Below, in pieces: positions 34,701-47,094 of a stretch of 64,000 nt of DNA (the first letter of the stretch is position 1; each line of letters opens with the position of its first letter). The DNA lies in contig OZ025286.1 of NCBI GenBank assembly GCA_964019165.1, forward strand, positions 11,444,188 to 11,508,187. The letters run 5' to 3'. The stretch is from Mastigias papua (taxonomy: Eukaryota; Cnidaria; Scyphozoa; Rhizostomeae; Mastigiidae). The translations under genes and the position numbers were made by a program. The notes beneath the pieces are model-generated. The model did no database searches and was not told where the DNA came from. It saw only the letters and a program-made list of their open reading frames with translations.

Positions 34701-34951
34701 TCCTTCCCGCAGCTACACCTGACCACATTCCGTTGGCAGACTTGGCTTGAATCATTATCTGGCGTTGGAATAGCTGGTCCATTCGGTAAACTGCTATTAG
34801 ACTGTCTCTTCTTACGACGCCAACTGTGACGGCCTAATGACTGAAAATCCTTGCCACAAAACGAGCACACGATAAACACAGCAAAAATCCAAAGCAAACG
34901 AAAGCGAAGCATTGTCCAACGTAACCGACGTATTATTAAGTATAATAGCAA
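31728..34951 (-). pseudogene. HERO/R2-like LINE with zinc fingers and restriction-like endonuclease, broken
   Basis: One long reading in several frames, right to left. The N terminus has two Cys/His fingers (CSFCGKDFQSLGRH near 34860; CSCGKECKGVKGLKMH near 34690). The polymerase follows: VPSEWKKACTVLVHKKG, NFRPITLESVPLKVF, then ITLLDLQNAFGEVHH (about 33520) and FQFADDAAVV (about 33190). The C terminus has CSFC-x9-HVVAGC and GRFTWRHDS (about 32230-32345), then RPDMLIS-x13-E, the PD-(D/E)xK endonuclease signature (about 32040-32080). That set defines R2-superfamily LINEs, most like HERO. Frameshifts lie near 33640, 33345 (inside the GVLQG motif) and 32440. Such elements often insert site-specifically; the target here is not evident. 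Confidence 0.85.
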
Positions 34952-35024
34952 AAGTATATGTGAAAATATATCTGTAATTATCCAAAATATTAACTGTAGA
35001 ACGAGAGCTGTGTACAGTGCGACC

Positions 35025-35092
<68 letters not shown>
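35025..35092. repeat. TAA trinucleotide microsatellite
   Basis: About 22 uninterrupted TAA units. It is the 3' tail of the minus-strand LINE fragment on its right, as CR1/L2-like LINEs often end in short tandem repeats. Confidence 0.95.
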
Positions 35093-35093
<1 letters not shown>

Positions 35094-35560
35094 AATTTAT
35101 TGACAGTTGGCTGAAGAAATAGCTAAAGCTCATAAATGCCAACTCTACACTACTTTTATAATATTTTCTGAAAATAACTAAAATGAACAGTCTTAAAAGA
35201 TAACTATATAAGTATATACAGATGCGGCAACTGCATTTAAATCCCTTCCAACTTTTGATTTTCATTTTAAATTCATTGTCAGTTTTTGCAGCTTTATATT
35301 GATCTGGAAGTTGATTCCAAATTATGCTTCCCCTAAATGTAAGAGACTCGTTCCCATGCTTTTTGATCCTCGTGTTTGGAAGTTGGAGGAGATTTTTTAT
35401 TCTTAATGTATATGGAAGAATTTTCCTATTCTTTCATAAGGAGCAGTTGCGAAGTCATCAGGCCTTGTTGGAGGTAAATATCCCAATTTTTTTGAAGACG
35501 TAGTGCTGCAGACTGGTCGAAATGTCTTATGGACATGTTAAGTAAGGGAAGGATTTTGCG
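35093..35560 (-). pseudogene. LINE ORF2 C-terminal fragment
   Basis: Reading right to left: RIKKHGNESLTFRGSIIWNQ (about 35315-35375), then LP, a K-rich segment and WKGFKCSCRIC (about 35245). This is the usual C terminus of CR1/L2-group ORF2s in marine invertebrates (R-G-x-x-W-N-x-L-P followed by W-x5-C-x-C-x2-C). The copy is 5'-truncated and joined to the TAA repeat at its 3' end. Confidence 0.7.
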
Positions 35561-36774
35561 TTCTTGGTCATCTAGCGCTTAACATGATCTCATAGCTCTT
35601 ACAAAGTACGTCTCTATTTTACTTGAGCTGGCAACAATCTTTATAGACTAGCAAAGAGATCTATTCAATTTTGTCATAAGCACTTTAATGATTTATCTGC
35701 CTTTTTCTACCTAGATTGCTGGTCTTGTAAATACCATTAAAATTGACTTTCGGATTTATTCAATTTGCCAGCATAAATCTAAATATCATCAGTTGGAGAC
35801 TTGTGAATCAATATACTACTAACTATTACAGAATTTTGATATCACTGTTAATGGCATGAACTTATGTTCTATGATACCAAGTTCGATACATGTGTTCATA
35901 TATAATACTATGACGGTGACAGGTATATCCGTCTACTTTGGCAAAAGTGTTCATCGTGAATGATTAGTTCCGGTGCTTGTTGCTAGATATTATATTGGCA
36001 GTCAGACATTGTAGGGAGAAAAATATAAATATATGCTTCAATCAATCGTCATTGCAAAATTTCCTCCCCTGAAATGTAGGCTAAACAAAAAGAGTAAGCT
36101 GACTTTAATAAATAATGAAAAAAGACACTAATGCAATAAAAGCAGCATTGCTATACTGCTTGTTTGGAGAATAAATTGTATCGATGCTGTAATTTGTAAA
36201 CACTGAAGGGAAAGAAGCTGTGCTGCATTGCAAACTGCAATTTTTCATTCAACTGTACTTAAAAAGTCTCTCAGAGAAAGGCCATTATACAAACTTCACC
36301 ATATAGGTTCTGTATCAATTGTCAACAATCAAAATCAAATATATTCTGTGCAAATGTTCTTGAGCTGATAATCTAATATCCAAAAGTTAGAAAGATGGGA
36401 TCATTATCTAACAATTACAGCATATTCATTGCTGCCTTTGATAAGTTCAAGACACGAGAAGATAAGGAATTTATTCTTGTAAGTAATGACACAGAAAAGT
36501 TTGGTGAAAAGCCCCTTGGGTCAATTTTAGTTCTGACTTTGGCTCCTTTTATCATGAAATTGATCAACTCAGCATTTTGCAGCAAATGGATATTGCCAAA
36601 AGAGGTTTGGAAGTTCAAAGAATCAAGTTTTCAATATAAATATCAAAAGCTTGAGTTTCCAGGCGATGTGAAACTTCAGGATGAATAGTGGAGATAAAGT
36701 TTTGAAGATCATTTGGAAAAAGCCCCATAATAGCTGCAGGCAGATAAAAAAATTCATAGTTAAGTGCTATGACG
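35561..36774. other. intergenic, nothing recognised
   Basis: A 97-codon open frame at 36395-36688 (plus) has ordinary amino-acid composition but no recognisable motif; it may be chance or part of the decayed transposase that follows. Confidence 0.35.
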
Positions 36775-36960
36775 TTGGGCCGAAGTATTTGGTGATGAGA
36801 TAGTTAGAGACATTATGGAGAATAGATCCTTCTTTTTTCTTGCTGATGAAGTCACAAATTCCCATTTCCAATCAAGCAATTTCCCATTTCCTAAGTCCTT
36901 TAAGAACATGATGTTGCTCAACCCACGACCTATTGTATGCGAGTCATTGGAAAATGTAAT
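36775..36960 (+). pseudogene. possible hAT (DUF4371-type) transposase fragment
   Basis: The translation near 36800-36860 reads IVRDIMENRSFFFLADEV, matching the I-x-x-a-x-y-F-s-i-l-a-D-E-v-t pattern around the first catalytic aspartate of DUF4371/hAT transposases. Nothing else of the family is clear around it. Confidence 0.35.
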
Positions 36961-37560
36961 TTGTAAGAAAAAGAAGTGGGCGTAACTATTGGGTGTGGTA
37001 TTATTAGTGATATTGTTTGCTAATGTCAGGATATTTGCTAGATTCATGTGGAACGAAGAACAGTTAATAGGTCAAGCACATCATTTACTGCAAAATATCA
37101 TTGCAACTTGATAAAAAAGCTCAACAGTTGCAAAACATATTTTAGATGTTGAACTGTTATTCCTATGAAGGAATCACCTCAGCAAGTAGTTGTGCATTCT
37201 TAGTGTCTGAAAGAACGAAAGACATAGAACGGGAAAATGCTAACAATTGTTATCTTTTTTGCGTCACAAACAACAATGAAATGTGAGTTATTACCTAATA
37301 AACTCAAGTGGTAAAACACCAGGAAAAAACTCACAACCGTAATTTTTGGTCAGTCATTAAAGTACACGCTATTGTCAATCTTACTAATAAAAAAGCTTCG
37401 AAGTCAGCTGACTCAAGTAATCAGCTTTCAAGACGCTTAAAGGGTGCTGCTGTATCCCTTGGAGACCCCCTCGTCTGATAATTGGTTTGATCAACCATTC
37501 AACTCTTCCAAAAATATTCGATAAAAGATTGCAAAAATAATCCCTCCCGTTTTTAAATTA
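36961..37560. other. intergenic, nothing recognised
   Basis: No supported gene or repeat. Confidence 0.4.
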
Positions 37561-38060
37561 TTGCCAAGAAAGACTAAAGATATTTCCAGGTCAATGTCTT
37601 TTCTGCATATATGTCAAAGAAATTGGAAAGAATTGCATAAAAACAGTTCACTAAGCACCTTGAAAGTAATGAACTTATACTTTTTCCACAATTTGAGAAA
37701 AAACACCAAGTTTGCATTTACAATCTCTACAGATGGTATTAGAAGATCTATTGACCATGCAATAATGGGAAGCGCTGTATTTATTGACCTGAGTACAGCT
37801 TATGAAACTGATGAGCATTCAGTTTATTCTTCGAAAATTACTGTACTATAGTATCAATGATAATAAGTTGAATTCAATGAAAAGCAAGTTAAAAGAGAGA
37901 CGTTAGAACATTGAGTATGCTGGTTGCAGGGGGTAGTCTAAATGCTTAGGAGAAAAATACAGTGTGCCAGAATACCCATTTCAGGCTGTACAAAAGTGCT
38001 GTGTTAACATGTATGCTTGTGATACAAATATCTCGTTGTTGGAAAACGCAGCTTAATGAT
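37561..38060 (+). pseudogene. decayed LINE reverse transcriptase fragment
   Basis: The open frame at 37561-37851 ends with SAVFIDLSTAYETDEHSVYS, recognisable as the first catalytic reverse transcriptase motif (x-F-x-D-L-S-x-A-f-D-x-x-D-H). Further along, in another frame near 37990-38035, CVNMYACDTNISLL corresponds to the second catalytic block (Y-A-D-D-T), with one catalytic D replaced by C. Many stops. CR1/L2-like. Confidence 0.55.
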
Positions 38061-38214
38061 GAAATTCAGTACAAGAATCGCGACAAGAAGTAAAGACATT
38101 TCATTGTCTTTGTAGATGTATTTTAATGTCGACAAATCATTCTAAATACGACATAACCGGTAGACCTAAGACCTAACAAGACATAATCAGTAAGATTTAA
38201 GACATAATCAAACG

Positions 38215-38242
38215 TTTCGACTCAATCATGAGCCTTCATCAG
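38215..38242 (-). ncRNA. hammerhead-like core in a solo PLE terminal repeat
   Basis: On the minus strand: CTGATGA, one extra A, hairpin GGCTC-ATGATT-GAGTC (one G-U pair), then GAAA followed by CGTTTGATTATGTC, which can form a short stem III (ACGU with AUGU). CTATATAAGG lies about 30 bases upstream on the same strand (38271-38280). TATA box followed by hammerhead is the layout of PLE terminal repeats. No PLE coding sequence is adjacent. Pairing for stem I is not evident, so activity is uncertain. Confidence 0.5.
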
Positions 38243-38299
38243 TGAAGGGATGGAAGTTGCGAAAATATGGCCTTATATAGCCATGGGGGCGTGAATCAG

Positions 38300-41200
38300 G
38301 TCACGCACTAAGTATCAATGGGACGTGAGTAAGCTCGCGTACGTATGTCAAAACAACCTAGAGGAAAAGCCAAACAAGTACATACGATGATGATACACGA
38401 CGACGCTGTCATCTTACCCTTACTTTACTACTTCTTTTTTAAAAGTAATTCAATCAGATTATAGAGAATTTGAATCACTACATACCAAAGTGTTACATAA
38501 CTACGAGGATCACTCCGAAATTATTTAAATATTCATAAACCAGAAAAGATATCAGACTTAAATTTTCATATCTTTTCAAAATAATCACCATCACATTGTA
38601 TGCAGAGTTTTATTCGATTAAACCAAGCATTAAAATAGTTAGCCCATTGTTCATGTGATGGGTGCGAAACGGCACTACCAAATGCATTAATTACAGGTTA
38701 AATTAAAGTCAGCTTATGCTGATGTGGACCTGCATAAATGAAAATTGTTGAAAATCGTTCGTGGATAAAAGGAGGAGAATTGCAGCTTGATGTCAATGGA
38801 GAAAAACATAAAATGCAAAGTTTGTCTATTGGTCTATATTTGCCTGAAGAAAATCTATAAAATTTATAAAACCATGTCTTGAGCCCTTGCCTCATAGTTA
38901 TAGCATTCAAAGTAACAAGCCTGCAAGCTGAATCCAAAACGTTGCAGCACTTACATCACTTTTTGACTTATAGAGAAACTCCCCCTTTCCCCACTCATAA
39001 AAATGTTTAAGTAATGAGGCATTACTCGCAGCAGACGCATCAATTTGCTCTGAAATAGCACTCTAGCAACTAAGCTTTTACCTCAACATTGTTTTAAGGG
39101 GGGAGGGGATCAGTAGCTGTCAAATTTGACCGGAAATTTACTATCGTCAAATAAACTTCATTATTCAATAGGTGTTCCGAAGACTTTTTGCAGTGATTTT
39201 AGCTGTTGTTTAGAAATTCACTCAGGCTCAATGGCAAGAACATCAAGTTTTCTCACCGAACCAGTGGCCACTGTAAGAGTGGAAAACTGGCCTGTACTAC
39301 AATGATAGCACCATGCTCTAGAAAAGAATAAATATCCATTTTACAATAATGCAAAGCTTGACATCCAGGCTATGATACTAGTCCAATGATAGTTTTAAAG
39401 TTTGCTAAGTTTTGTTTAGTAAAACTATTAAATTTTGTATACAGCAGTACAAACAAGTGTTTCTACTCAAAGAATCTGTTTCTTTCGGTTCTTCCTAGTG
39501 CTTTCTATTTCAGTCCAAAGTTCATCTTTTATGGCATTTCTTACTCTTCTGGCCTCAGTTTTCAAAGCATCATGCTTTTTGGAGATTGAGTTCATCAAAC
39601 CTATGTCATGCAAATTGCAACTACTTAAATCAATCTCAGAACACATATTTTAGAGCTGGAGGCTCGGGTATTGGGACAAAACTTTGATATTTGTGCTGAG
39701 CAGAGCTTAAAATAAGAAATAATTACGGATTCATACTGGTATGGATGAATTGGTCATGGGAGAAATTGTGTGAGCAACTACCTCTGACACCTCTCCTCAC
39801 CATCAAGGAAGTATTTTTAGTTGCACCCCTTTCTGCAATCTTTGATGTCAGACAAAGTAAAAGAATTTCTGCTAAGCCTAAGAACTTCATCACATTTATG
39901 ATTGAACTGGAGGACTTATCTGGAGCACCTAAAACGCTCAATAATACATTCACATATTTCACTTTATTGTATGACGTGGAAAGAGAAAGAACAATAGGCC
40001 TATATTTATTTTCTAATTTCCATGGATTTTATGTACTTTTGCAGTGTATATTTGTCGGTAGTCATACAGCAACTGTGAGCTACTTGCTTTAACCATAACG
40101 GCTAGTTTTAAGCGTACTCATGTTTAGTGAAAATCGATTGCAGGTTGAAGAATGCTCATACTATTTTTACGCGTAGTGTGCAAGGTACTTCTGGTTGCTA
40201 TAGTGCCATCATGATATAATGCAACTCAGCAACACTTCTGTGAGTGTCGGTTACTCACAGCCATTACATTAGCATTTGCCTCTTCTGCAAAATTTGGCAA
40301 TTGTGCAAATATCCTATTACCCTAATACAACTTTTTCAAAGAATCAGTCGAAAATCTCTTGTTCAAAATTTTCATTTCATGCAAGAACTTCTCATTATCG
40401 TATTCAACATTGCTTGCTCATGCCAAAGTGTTCTGTCTTGAAAGTTGTGCATTCTTTCAGTCTAACATATTTTCTTTCATCTCAGTCTTTGCTTGCTCGT
40501 CAGAAACCCTAGTTAAGAGTTTATAAACAGAGCTACTGGAGTTCAAAATGAAGCAAAGCTGCATTTGAGTGCATCGTATTTCACACTGTGTATGAAAAAT
40601 TTTTTACTTTAGAACAAAGATTTGCAAATGATGGTATCTACGAACAACAGAAATTGTAATTGCTGTGGGTTTATGCACTCTTGCTTGTTCGATGACTCAG
40701 AGGTAAGACAAAGCAACATAGAAGTACACTGACATATAACGTTACATTTATTAATTGTCAAAAACATTTGCAACCGATATTAAACGAAACCGCAAGTCTA
40801 ACAACACTGCAAATAAATAATAAGCTGAAAATATACACTAAGTTTAAGCTACAATTAACCATTAAATCGTACAGTCAACAACATGATAGTTTGTCTACTC
40901 AATTTTGCTTCAGGACAAAATTTTTAGCTCGATTCTTTAGAATTTACATGTAATGAAGCTTAGCTAAAAATAGCTTTCGGATAACTCGTGCAATGGATTC
41001 CAGAAAAGCTGACAGGGATCTAATATCGTCGAATTGATCAACTGACTTATCTAGCTGAGTTGTTCTAAAACTTATGTGCCTCTGCCTAACCACTTTTCTT
41101 CTGTTGCTCTGTGTCATATTGGTTACCTGTACAGGCAAGCAAATGGCTATATTCTTTTGACTTATTATTTTGAAAAATTTTATGGATACTTTCATCTATG

Positions 41201-42429
41201 GAATAGTTTTTCTTTCTTATATTTTAAACTTGTTTACCGAAATAAAAGCCTCTATTCTTCTGTGAAAGTTTTCAAAAGAATCTTAACATTTACAAATGTA
41301 CTATGGAGTACACGATGTAATCATTAAGGAAAGTTACAATCGTTTTTAACTGCATTGCGAGTAATGACAGATGAAAATCCTTCGTTACTGAAGTACATTT
41401 TCAGGGAACGTAATATTTGCTACAGAACAGGACCCCCTGGCTGGGAAATGATTTACCAATTTACTTCAACATTTCAGAAAAATTTTACAGACTTTATGCA
41501 GTACATAGTAAAGTCAACTTAAGTTTCAATAGAAATAGTCCAGCAGGAAAGGACTCATTGGAGTGCTAGGCGTTCATTATATTCTATTTTATCTTTCGAG
41601 GGAGCGTTCTTTCGAATGGCGTAAATTAGAGGGCATATAGCAAAGAAAACTATTGGAATCATCTCATGTACTCTGATACTCATAATTGTCATGCGAACAA
41701 TTGCATTATTTGCATTACTTAACTCAGTGGAATGACTAAGGTTATGTGATGGTTCGGCCCCCTTCTAGCATAGGAAGCAGTAAGAAAATTTGTAACATAT
41801 CAATGTTGTTTTAAATAACAATAAAATGTAAAAGTTAACATTAAACACACTATAGTGCAAATTACGTTAAATATGATGTGTCAGAAGATAAGAATGTACG
41901 CTATCCAGCCACCCCCAACGGTACATAATAACTTTAACAATCAGAATTTAACAAAGGTAAAAGTACATCAAATGCTAACCAACATTCAAAAATACCCCTA
42001 AAATCATACAGGATTCAAAGACCAGTATTTGTCTGCAAATCTAGAAATTTCTACTTCGCTTTCAATCCCCAATTGGGTGCCACTACATGATATATTTACG
42101 ATTTGCTGTAAATGATTCTAAAAGCGACCATTTCAAGCGTTTTCTGTCATTTCTTGTCCAATTATGATGGGACCTCCTGTTTTACTAAACAGAGCTACCA
42201 GCATCCTAGGTACAGACTTGTGCCACCTACCTGGCGTGTGTTATAACTGCCATGAGCAATAAACAGTTCAGAGGCTGTCTTGCTGCCTTCATGCATAAAG
42301 GATTTGAGCATACTCAGTCACACATATCAAAAGTTACAGAACATTGAGTTCAATTTAAATCCTCTAATACTAGATTTTCGTTAGTAGTCTTTGAATCATT
42401 TACTATTTCAAAGCATTAGGAAATAATAC
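38300..42429. other. long intergenic stretch, nothing recognised
   Basis: Over 4 kb. Open frames at 39745-40092, 40244-40441 and 41076-41327 were read and show no family motifs or membrane/signal pattern that would justify a gene call. Confidence 0.5.
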
Positions 42430-43037
42430 CAAAGAATGTTGCTTAACCGTGTGCCCATTATGTATGGCATCAGCTCTATAAAATATTTTGGTGCCAAACT
42501 ATGGCATAAAATAACAACTTTTATTAAAATTTCTGGTTCATTTAGTACTTTTCAATCGAAATTGAAAGAGTTTCTTATCAATGGATATGGGCTGTGATAC
42601 CGATATAGCAGAAATCTGTAACTTATTTCGTTTCTGGGAGCCTCTGCTGGTTTTGTGCTTTTTGATAAGTTGATCGTTTATTGGGGGAGGGGGGGGGCTC
42701 TCTCGCGATTACTCTACCTACTAGAGAGCTCCTATTGACTTATATACCTATATGCATATTGTTTTGTGTATAATCTGATGTCTGACAGGACTTCCTTGGT
42801 TATATGATCCATTCTTGGGGCTGTCCAACTGGACATGATTGCACCCAAAACTAATCATTCTTTATATATTTTGTAAGGAACTGTTTACGTTAGTTTGTGT
42901 ATGGTGTAGTTGTGTTCTGGTAGTTCCTATACTAGTATTACCACATGCATAATCTTCTATTTGATGTAGGTAGTTTATTTTGTTGTATGTCGGTATTTAG
43001 ATATAGTTGTCAATATTAAAAACTTGAACTTGAACTA
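42430..43037 (+). pseudogene. LINE 3' end with TTGAAC tail
   Basis: The translation near 42430-42595 reads VPIMYGISSIKYFGAKLWHK followed by a FSTFQSKLKEFLINGY block, the typical end of CR1/L2-group ORF2 (Y-G-x-x-S-I-x-y-x-G-x-x-l-W-x-x-I). A 3' UTR follows with a short tail AACTTGAACTTGAAC at 43021-43035. 5'-truncated. Confidence 0.6.
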
Positions 43038-43739
43038 TTATAGCTTTCTTCCTTCCATTACATTAAATATAAAGGGAATGCTAGAGAAGCAAAAAACAAT
43101 TTCCTGGACACATTCAGTGGAAGTATATTACAGGACGAAAACCTTCTCTGATATAGAAACTGTACAATTCATCACTGGGGCCACTCCCTTGTCAGTACTT
43201 GCTGAATGGGAGATCGCAAACTATTCCATCAAAAGTTGACTTTGCACTTCAGTTGAATTCAATAGTGACGTCCTTGATTCGACTCCACCAGAATAATGTG
43301 CTTCTTGTTAGTGCCTAATTGTCGTCCCCTCTCGCTGCTTAATATTTTTAATTTTTCAAATTCCCCGCTCTTACTGAAAACCCCCAAATATCAATTTTAA
43401 CAGATACTGAAAGATTTAGTATATAAGGCAGCTGAAACATGAATAATGTCTGTTGGAAAGAATCGTTTGTTTTGTGACTTTTTTAATTGACAGCTGCAAA
43501 TTAAGACTGAACCGACTGTTGCAGATTCTGACTAAACAGCTTGCTAGCAAACCAGCTTAGAATAACTTTTTGCATTCATTTGTTAACTTGATAGTATAAG
43601 TCCAATCCCCTTCCTTTATTGCAGACCCTCGCTAATTGAAATCTCCAGAAATCTCCAATCTACCATTAATTCCACTACCTCTGGCAATATGGCACCTAAG
43701 AGTAGAGAAACTACTGAAAAAGCTGGAATATTCTATTAG
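43038..43739. other. intergenic, nothing recognised
   Basis: No feature supported. Confidence 0.45.
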
Positions 43740-43780
43740 CATACTGAAAGCTTTTTTCGTCCGACACTCGTCAGAGTATG
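43740..43780 (-). ncRNA. type I hammerhead ribozyme (PLE)
   Basis: On the minus strand: stem I CATACT, box CTGACGA, stem-loop II GTGTCGGAC, box GAAA, stem-loop III (the A-run with CTTT), cleavage base C, then AGTATG pairing perfectly with CATACT. All conserved core bases are present, and stem I is open-ended (type I). It sits in a PLE terminal repeat. In these elements it self-cleaves the transcript. Confidence 0.85.
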
Positions 43781-44068
43781 AAACGTCGAATAACGACCGA
43801 CAGGTGAACCGAAATATAAAGCCAGATGTGGGTACACGTGATATGATGAATAATGCGTCTATTTGGCCCTATGATTGGGCAATCGGCACCTTTTCACCAT
43901 TGTTTACTTGAAGAGTTCATTTTCTCACTAGGACTCGTCAAGTAAACAATGGTGAAAAGTTGCTAAGTGCCCAATCATAGGGCCAAATAGACGCATTATT
44001 CATCATATCACGGGTACCCGCATCTGGCTATATATTTCGGCTCACCTTTCGGTCGTTATCCGACGTTT

Positions 44069-44109
44069 CATACTCTGACGAGTGTTGGACGAAAGAAACT
44101 TTCAGCATG
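44069..44109 (+). ncRNA. type I hammerhead ribozyme (PLE), one stem mismatch
   Basis: CATACT, CTGACGA, GTGTTGGAC, GAAA, a short stem III (AGAAACTTT), cleavage base C, then AGCATG. Stem I has one mismatch relative to the other two copies (A opposite C). Core bases are intact. Confidence 0.75.
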
Positions 44110-44929
44110 CTAAAAGAATGCTCCCGCTTTTTCGTGCTATAGTGCAGTTCTGTGTTAACAACAGACTTTTCAAGAAACTACTGACCAAATGCCAAACTAA
44201 ATTACTGAATAACGATTATTCAACCCTACAGTCGACACCCCTTATGACGTCAGTAGCACTAATCAATAATCATTTGACTTTCTAGCCCGGTTCTGTGCTT
44301 CTCTGTATCCTTAGGCCTGAACAGAGTAAATAAAGGTCATGCGCCATCCCAAGGGAAGTAGCCAGATTCAGAACGGTTTTTACTTACTGAATTGCAATAA
44401 ATAAGTACATCATTGCCTCAGTCATGATTGAGAAATGTTCGTCAGAATGGTACATTGTCACATAAAAAAGCAGTGGATTTAAGTCCTTGCCATTAAGTAT
44501 GGTAGCTTTCAATGAAATGAAGATAAAATGTGCCAATAATTGCTTTTACAACGTTAGAGAGGTCCTACTTTACAACCGGAAAACTGGTTTGGACTGTTAA
44601 ACTTCCTTGCAGCCAGTATGTAGGATACCCTTGTCTTATGCCATAAATTAGTATAGAAATTAAAGTTACCATATGATTGTCCCTATGTTAAACGTAAGAT
44701 TTTGCTGTTTGGTCTACATAGGAGGGTTATGCTAAAAATATATATAAACTAAAATAAAAGGCTAAAATACTTATCATAGTTACACTCATAATAAAAGTAA
44801 GCAAATATGTAGTGTCATAAAGTTAGCCATATATATACCTCATAACATCTATTTCGATTAATATAAACACGATTTAACACCCCGTAATGATTGTACTTCT
44901 TTGCACTCAGTAGAGAGGCTATACCACAT
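44110..44929. other. PLE 5' sequence, then intergenic
   Basis: The first 180 bases are probably PLE sequence downstream of the hammerhead: the frame 44082-44285 reads LFRAIVQFCVNNRLF, similar to RAVVKFCSTNRLF just after the 58.7 kb hammerhead. Beyond 44290 nothing is recognised. Confidence 0.4.
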
Positions 44930-45683
44930 CTTGGCACTTCTATATTACAAGCTTTTCAGCCAAATAGCTGATTTTCTGAAAGGTAACCTTGAGTCAGTGA
45001 CTGTGTTGTGAAGACAGCGTTCAGTGACTTGTGAATTGTTTGGTAAACATTTGATACGTGTATTGTGGTCCAAAATCATTAAGAGAGTTTAAAGCCATCG
45101 TTTTTTACTAGTGAGCAATACAATCTTCATTAGCCATCCATCCGAGTATACAGAACAAAGGCTTGCTTAGAGCATCATATCTGTTGTTCATCACTATTCT
45201 TGCTGCTCGGTATTACAGTTATGTAATTGATTAAGTTCTGCTTTCCCGCAACAGCCCCAAACGGAGCAGCAATAACAAAAATGCGGTTCACCAATGCGTG
45301 CATTAAGTGTTTTCATGACATTTTGGGGAGGAAGTATCTATCATGTTTCACAAAGCCAACCCTTAGAGGAACACTTAGAGGATATGACTTTGATATAATC
45401 CTTCCAGTCAAGAGAGTTATCAATATTAACACTACCAAAAATTCAGAACATTATCAAGCTCTGTATCTTTAATTTTGACACGAAGATCTCGGTTTTGGTC
45501 TTTCAAAGCCTTGTTCTTTTGCTTGGTGGAAATTAGCATTATGCGAATTCTTACCACATTCAAAGAAAGCTTGTTTCCTTGTAGCCACTTTTCAAGCTTG
45601 TAGAGATGATTGTTAATAGCCTCATTCAACAGAGTGATTTCATTGGAAATTAATGTTAATACAGGAAGTAAATCAATATGCAA
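44930..45683 (-). pseudogene. LINE reverse transcriptase thumb fragment
   Basis: The open part (45432-45683) reads LYKLEKWLQGNKLSLNVV and IRIMLISTKQ, the segment after the polymerase catalytic site of CR1/L2-group LINEs. In shifted frames to the left follow a D-W-K-D-Y-I block and a YDAL region near 45170. Multiple stops. No endonuclease or palm is present. Confidence 0.6.
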
Positions 45684-46114
45684 TACTTAATGAATACATA
45701 ACATAAATGATATACAACTTTGAGGTGAATGAATTCAACACTCGCCGATTGGAATTCCATGTCCTTGTTACAAACGTGCACAATTCCCAACAGCAATAAA
45801 CGTAGGATATACAAGATAAAGTCATATATTGCCTGCCAAGTAATGATTGCAAACCTCAATATTCTGTCTTCATTTCTGTTCAATTTCTCCACTACTGTAA
45901 AATGGAAGACATGCATGCTTCACTGCACTGTACATGCAGCAAATGTAAGGAAAAACATTGCAACATACAATGTACAGAATGAAGGATATAGAAATAAGTA
46001 AATTCCCAAAATTTCAGAACTTTGGTAGGGGTTGCAACACATGCCTGAGATAAGAAATCCTCATTTATTGACATTACAGTAATCATAATTACTCTTGCTA
46101 CACATATATATAAA
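45684..46114. other. intergenic, nothing recognised
   Basis: No feature supported. Confidence 0.4.
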
Positions 46115-46440
46115 ACATTGGATAATGACCGAAAGGTGAACTGGAACATATATCCAGATACGGGTACACGTGATATGATGAATAATACGTCTATTTGGCC
46201 TTATGATTGGTCAATTAGCACCTGTTCGTTATTTTTTACTTGAAGAGTCCAGGTGAGAAAATGACCTCTTTTGTTTAAACAAGTCTGGGCTTTGAGTCTT
46301 AATGTAAACTGATTCCACAACACTTAAATGAAAGGACGATCTTGCTTGCCCAATGATCGGAAAATTATATTATGCGTAAATATTTGGCGCATCCTGGATT
46401 TGTAATAAGATGTTGTCCTATGGCAGAATCACTTTTCATT
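46115..46440 (-). mobile_element. PLE 3' fragment
   Basis: The complement matches 58376-58690 of the PLE farther right, including the end of the GIY-YIG frame, the stretch CATTTAAGTG, and the ACACGTGATATGATGAATAAT block of the terminal repeat. The copy breaks just before the hammerhead, near 46112. Confidence 0.75.
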
Positions 46441-47003
46441 TTACAATGACAAAAGTATAGTCAGCATAACGAATGTAGACACACGGTTTACGGTGTTGTT
46501 TAAAAGTCTACTTTCATGAAAACCTATGAAAATATTGGCTAAAGCTGACCCAAATAGATAGTCCTTTGAGGCAAGCTTTAGCAAATATTTTTTTGGGCTT
46601 TCAAGAAAGTAGACTTTACAATTACACCGTAGAACCTGGTGTCTACTTTCGTTATGTTGACGATACATTTGTCTTTTTCGGTTCTGAGCTGGAATGTGAT
46701 CGTTTTCATATCAATCTCAACCAGCTACATCCAGCCCTAAATTTTACGGTAGAGAGGGAGCACAACAAGTCCTTGAATTTTCTAGATGTTTCGTTGCAGA
46801 AAGGGGGCACTGGTTTCCTCACCAGCATCTACAGGAAACCAACGTTAATTGGTCAATACATCCGTTGGAATTCTTTCAGCCCAAGAGCTAGGCAAATTAA
46901 CCTTATGAAAACTTTGGTTCAAAGAGCACTTATGATTTGCTTTAAAACTAAGTTAGATTCTGAGCTGGGCACAATAAAAAAACTGCTAATTAGCAATAGA
47001 TAA
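46441..47003. pseudogene. palindromic PLE reverse transcriptase fragments
   Basis: 46447-46547 is an inverted copy of 46569-46669; together they form a palindrome of about 220 bp. The plus-strand arm continues as an open frame to 47003 (RYVDDTFVFF catalytic motif, HNKSLNFLDVSL, FLTSIYRKPTLIGQYIRW). This is the PLE reverse transcriptase core up to the linker. The minus arm covers only ALANIFIGFHESRL and the region of the catalytic motif, with a shift. No complete protein is possible. Confidence 0.8.
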
Positions 47004-47094
47004 CCAGAAGATGTCATTGTTTCTCGCATTAGGGAGAAACTAGCCAACATTTCATCATAAAAACAGCTTGGCCCTGAAAAGTGCCCGGTTTACC

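Larger units (their letters stand above)
43740..44109. mobile_element. two PLE terminal repeats head to head (inverted repeat)
   Basis: The left arm (43740-43920, minus) and right arm (43930-44109, plus) are inverted copies with few differences. Each includes the GGCCAAATAGACGCATTATT and CATCATATCACG blocks, a TATA-like TATAAA or TATATATTT, and a hammerhead at the outer end. The centre is about 10-20 unpaired bases near 43920. No coding sequence lies between them. A similar copy is at 58560-58745. Confidence 0.85.

Noticed and set aside
34990..35265. Open frame with a poly-isoleucine tail
   Set aside because: The tail is the TAA microsatellite; only the first part is a real LINE C-terminal remnant and is annotated as such.
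39745..40092. 115-codon open frame, the longest in a 4-kb empty stretch
   Set aside because: No motif, no domain pattern and no splice context that supports a gene.
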